Shown: piece by piece, positions 52,442-54,669 of the stretch
Layout: each line of letters begins with the position of its first letter
Position numbering within the stretch: the first letter of the stretch is position 1
From: Caldilineales bacterium
GTDB lineage: Bacteria; Chloroflexota; Anaerolineae; Caldilineales; Caldilineaceae
NCBI GenBank assembly: GCA_012271135.1
Contig: JAAXGZ010000104.1
Coordinates: 1 to 54,669 of the forward strand
Direction: 5' to 3'
DNA length: 54,669 bases
Program-made: the position numbers and the translations under genes
The notes under the pieces: generated by a model
Told to the model about the DNA's origin: nothing
Seen by the model: only the letters and a program-made list of their open reading frames with translations
The model's database searches: none

Positions 52442-52674
52442 CATTCGGACTAGTGAAGCCGGTATGACGTGCCGGCTTGAATGTGTCCGGTTTCGTTGGA
52501 CGGTAGGTGAACTTCCTTCCGGCGATGAAGGCCAAGAAATCCGCTCCCCAACCCTTGCGACTGCACGAGGTACATCGACACAGCCAGAGGCCTCCGGCAA
52601 TTGGCGCGTGGGCCGATGTCAAAGGCGAACCCGTCCCGCAACCTGGGACAGAAGCGCATTTCCGGTCAGTTCAA
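52064..52674 (+). repeat. 611-bp duplicated segment, copy B
   Basis: This is the diverged direct repeat of 48871-49504. It contains small deletions, including within the intergenic tail. Confidence 0.75.
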
Positions 52675-52805
52675 TAAGGTACTCCGCACGCTCCTGGCCG
52701 ATGACGATTGAATACATGATGCCCGAAAGCGAAAGTCCCAACACCGACACCAGAAAGTACTGCTTGATGAGTATGGGACCGGGAATCCCGGAAAACCCAT
52801 GACAG
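52619..52805 (-). pseudogene. membrane-protein C-terminal fragment
   Basis: The minus-strand frame encodes LIKQYFLVSVLGLSLSGIMY, then SIVIGQERAEYLIELTGNAL and SQVAGRVRL, ending in a stop at 52619. It contains one transmembrane-like segment. The last 15 codons are conserved in copy A of the duplication (ELTRTALLSQVAGQVRL), which suggests a real gene once converged on the chaperonin gene. The family is not recognised. The rest of the gap to 53078 shows no further gene. Confidence 0.3.
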
Positions 52806-53078
52806 TGGCCGCACCTTGGACGTGAGCGTCAACAAGCGCCAAGAGAGTAAAAAACCTTACTTCGTACCCAACCTGTGCCTTCAGATGCAAAGTGATGGGG
52901 ACTGACCGCGAATGGTCACTTCTCTGTTGCAGTGCGACCTGGCTTCATATTGACCATAGTCATCGGGAAGCACCGTTGGCAATGACCGTCGGTTCGACGG
53001 GAGCCGGTCAGGGGACCGAGTGGATAGCGAAAGACCTCTGCCACAACCATCGAGCGTCATGTTGGAGCAGAGCCCTCG

Positions 53079-53468
53079 TCAACCAGGATCACGGATCTCC
53101 CTTGTTGCAGCTTTCGCAACAAAGGCCGAACGTGTCATGCCACGTGCTCGCGCAGCCTCGTCCAGCGTATCCAAGAGGCCCTTGTTAAGGCTCAAATTGA
53201 CCCGCACAACCCGCCGGAGATCGGAAATGTGAGGAATCATCATTAAAACAGCACCAGCGGCGAGGTCTTCGGCTACTTCCTCCCGGACCGCCTCGATGCC
53301 ACGCGCCGGGATGGTTTCCCTGTTCTCGAAAAACAAGGCCAAGGCTTGGATCGCGTTCGGAACGATTTCATCGACCGTGTCGGCCGCCGAAAAACAGCCG
53401 GGTACGTCGGGGAAGCGGACCCCATAGACACTTCCCTCATTCTTGTCGATCACGGCAATATAGTGCAT
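53079..53468 (-). CDS. hicB: HicB-family antitoxin
   Basis: The 129-residue protein has the HicB N-terminal fold (YGVRFPDVPGCFSAADTVDEI). A C-terminal ribbon-helix-helix DNA-binding region follows (VNLSLNKGLLDTLDEAARAR, MTRSAFVAKAA). It neutralises HicA and probably represses the operon. ATG 53468 follows a GAGGAG ribosome site, and the gene begins 13 bases after hicA. Confidence 0.88.
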   Translation of the reverse strand: MHYIAVIDKNEGSVYGVRFPDVPGCFSAADTVDEIVPNAIQALALFFENRETIPARGIEAVREEVAEDLAAGAVLMMIPHISDLRRVVRVNLSLNKGLLDTLDEAARARGMTRSAFVAKAATREIRDPG

Positions 53469-53481
53469 GGTTCAACTCTCC

Positions 53482-53664
53482 TCACATCCAGCCGGCTAAC
53501 TTGGCGATGGCACGGGCGGTTCCCGTTGGAAGATCCTTCTTCAGGTGCGGCACGATCACCGTGTTCACCCCCTTGCGGAACTTGTGGTGCGATCCCGATA
53601 CTTTCACGAGTTCAAACCCTTCAGCCAGCAAGTGTTTGACAATCGCTCTACTGTTTCGTTCCAT
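53482..53664 (-). CDS. hicA: HicA-family mRNA interferase toxin
   Basis: The 60-residue protein is a small dsRBD-like HicA toxin, an RNase that cuts mRNA. The catalytic histidine is in KVSGSHHKFRKG, and the closing PTGTARAIAKLAG helix is typical. The toxin gene comes first, as usual for hicAB. ATG 53664 has no ribosome site: a TATAAT hexamer lies only five bases upstream, so the transcript may be leaderless or nearly so. Confidence 0.88.
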   Translation of the reverse strand: MERNSRAIVKHLLAEGFELVKVSGSHHKFRKGVNTVIVPHLKKDLPTGTARAIAKLAGWM

Positions 53665-53669
53665 GCGTA

Positions 53670-53698
53670 ATTATATACACACGAAGTCCTCGAGTTCA
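53670..53698 (-). promoter_or_regulatory. hicAB promoter
   Basis: On the minus strand, TATAAT (53670-53675) is a perfect -10. A weak -35 (TGAACT, 53693-53698) lies 17 bases away. The expected transcription start falls at or next to the hicA ATG. Confidence 0.45.
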
Positions 53699-53897
53699 CA
53701 GATTGGTCGTCCTGGTACCACAGTTGTCGGCGGCGGCGTCTGGGACCAGTACGGACATTACACCGTCCCCCTCAAGGGATCACCTCTTGGCAACGCACGG
53801 CCCTGTTTCAATCTCGTTGAGATTGGTTTCGGGCGTACAGAAGAAGAGGGGTCCTCTTCGGTTGTCGTGACAGCACTATCGTTGGGACCCCCTCATC

Positions 53898-54533
53898 GTG
53901 GACTTCATCCTGGCTGCTGCCCGTCCCGAATGCCAACGGGTTCTGCCCGATGCCCCGGCCGCCTGGCGTCCGGCCTGCGGGCCGGACTGCCGCCGTCGTT
54001 GGCGGTGGACGAGATCTGGCTGCCCATCGGCGACGACCACCGTCCGGGGGGAGGCCCCAGGCCGAAGGGCGAACGGCTGGGCCTACGGCTGAGTGGTTCC
54101 GGCCTCGACGGGGGCAGCTGGTTACAGCCCCCGGGGCAGCGCGGCGCGGGGATGATGACTGACGACAACCCCATCCATGGGCTGGCCTTGAAGGCCATGG
54201 GCCTGGACCAACGGTCGTGCGCCGTGCCTCGGCAGTGCACCGTTGGACGGCACCTTCGGTGTATGGACTAAGGACTCCCTGACCCACCTCCGGCTCCTGC
54301 TGCCGGTCCTGCAACGGAGGGCGCAGACGCGGCCGGAGGAGGCCGACCCTGTCTTGTTGGCGCTCTGGCAAACGCTGGCACCGGAAGTGCGGGAACTGCT
54401 GCGGCATCGCGGGGAAGTCTGGTCGGGTGCCCTCCGGGCGCGCTTCAGGCCCAGCACCTGCCTGGCACGGGGACTGAAAACAGAGGTGGGTGCCCACCAC
54501 TGGGTGCGTCTGATGGCCCATGGCTTGGACTGA
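53898..54533 (+). pseudogene. degraded DDE transposase
   Basis: One frame reads LAVDEIWLPIGDD and PKGERLGLRLSGSGLDGGSW, then TDDNPIHGLALKAMGLDQ and TVGRHLR. After a frameshift near 54255 another frame continues DSLTHLRLLLPVLQRRAQTR, PEVRELLRHRGEVW and LARGLKTEVGAHHWVRLMAH. Together they resemble a DDE transposase of a family common in this phylum, but the conserved Asn-Arg-Leu-Glu block is lost. Family assignment is tentative. It is inactive. Confidence 0.5.
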
Positions 54534-54567
54534 ACCAACACATGGACTTCACTTGTGGGGGGCGCCC

Positions 54568-54669
54568 ATGACGAACCGGAAACAACAGCAACGAGATTGG
54601 TGGCGGGCTGTCAGGGGCCTGTCCTCCGTACAAGTGGACTCCGTGCGTCGCTTCAGGCCATGCTGCGGG
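54568..54669 (+). CDS. possible start of an unidentified gene
   Basis: An ATG at 54568 opens a frame (MTNRKQQQRDWWRAVRG) that runs off the right edge. GGGGG lies just upstream. Only 34 codons are visible and no family is recognised. It could equally be chance. Confidence 0.2.
   Translation, partial: MTNRKQQQRDWWRAVRGLSSVQVDSVRRFRPCCG

Noticed and set aside
48871..52674. The paired direct repeats as ends of a composite transposon
   Set aside because: The repeats are pieces of the chaperonin gene and its tail, with no transposase or terminal inverted repeats. A segmental duplication explains them better.

Overview
The window looks like bacterial chromosomal DNA of high GC content. The gene families point to the phylum Chloroflexota (Caldilineae/Anaerolineae-like): a DnaD-like gene coupled to dnaB, Pro/Thr-rich exported proteins carrying LysM, fasciclin or LRR domains, a tricorn protease, a DUF151 protein, Uma2 remnants, and many TTG/GTG starts with 4-bp overlaps. 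This placement is inferred from gene families, not from a phylogenetic marker. There is one tRNA (Cys), no rRNA and no CRISPR array.

Layout. 1-8.7 kb is housekeeping: a DnaD-like fragment and dnaB (minus strand), a DUF151 nuclease-type protein, a queuosine-tRNA mannosyltransferase homologue, a zinc/cold-shock protein, tRNA-Cys, a LysM-fasciclin exported protein, a DinG-type helicase and a DUF2335 membrane protein. 8.7-14 kb is accessory: a 5'-truncated yggX, about 1.4 kb of decayed DNA, an exported LRR protein and an IS701-family element with clear inverted repeats and a frameshifted transposase. 14-22.4 kb holds a GH13 amylase and a compact run argF-cdaA-cdaR-der-M28 peptidase-lgt. 22.4-27.5 kb, minus strand, carries DUF503, a lipoate ligase, a YgfZ-like protein, a seven-bladed WD40 protein and an esterase-like lipoprotein. 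27.9-33.2 kb carries a tricorn-type protease overlapping glycerate 2-kinase, then a [2Fe-2S] ferredoxin, followed by two hairpins.

36-49 kb is a metabolic locus. On the minus strand are an SDR and the E1alpha, E1beta and E2 subunits of an acetoin/pyruvate-dehydrogenase-like complex, with no E3. Divergent from it are a GH36 alpha-galactosidase and a sugar ABC importer (binding protein, a 20-bp hairpin, two permeases, no ATPase). The importer operon ends in a divergent GroEL-like protein that has lost both aspartates needed for ATP hydrolysis.

49.5-54.7 kb is a ruin of defence, toxin-antitoxin and transposon genes: a frameshifted and truncated Swt1-HEPN/DUF499 gene, a broken MNT/HEPN pair next to a TnpB scrap, an intact VapBC pair, a second 3' copy of the GroEL-like gene, an intact HicAB pair and a degraded transposase. 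A dead VapBC copy lies just 5' of the ABC operon, and the intact VapBC lies just 5' of the GroEL-like fragment. This suggests an old duplication of the whole vapBC-ABC-chaperonin unit followed by an internal deletion at a CCTTGA microhomology.
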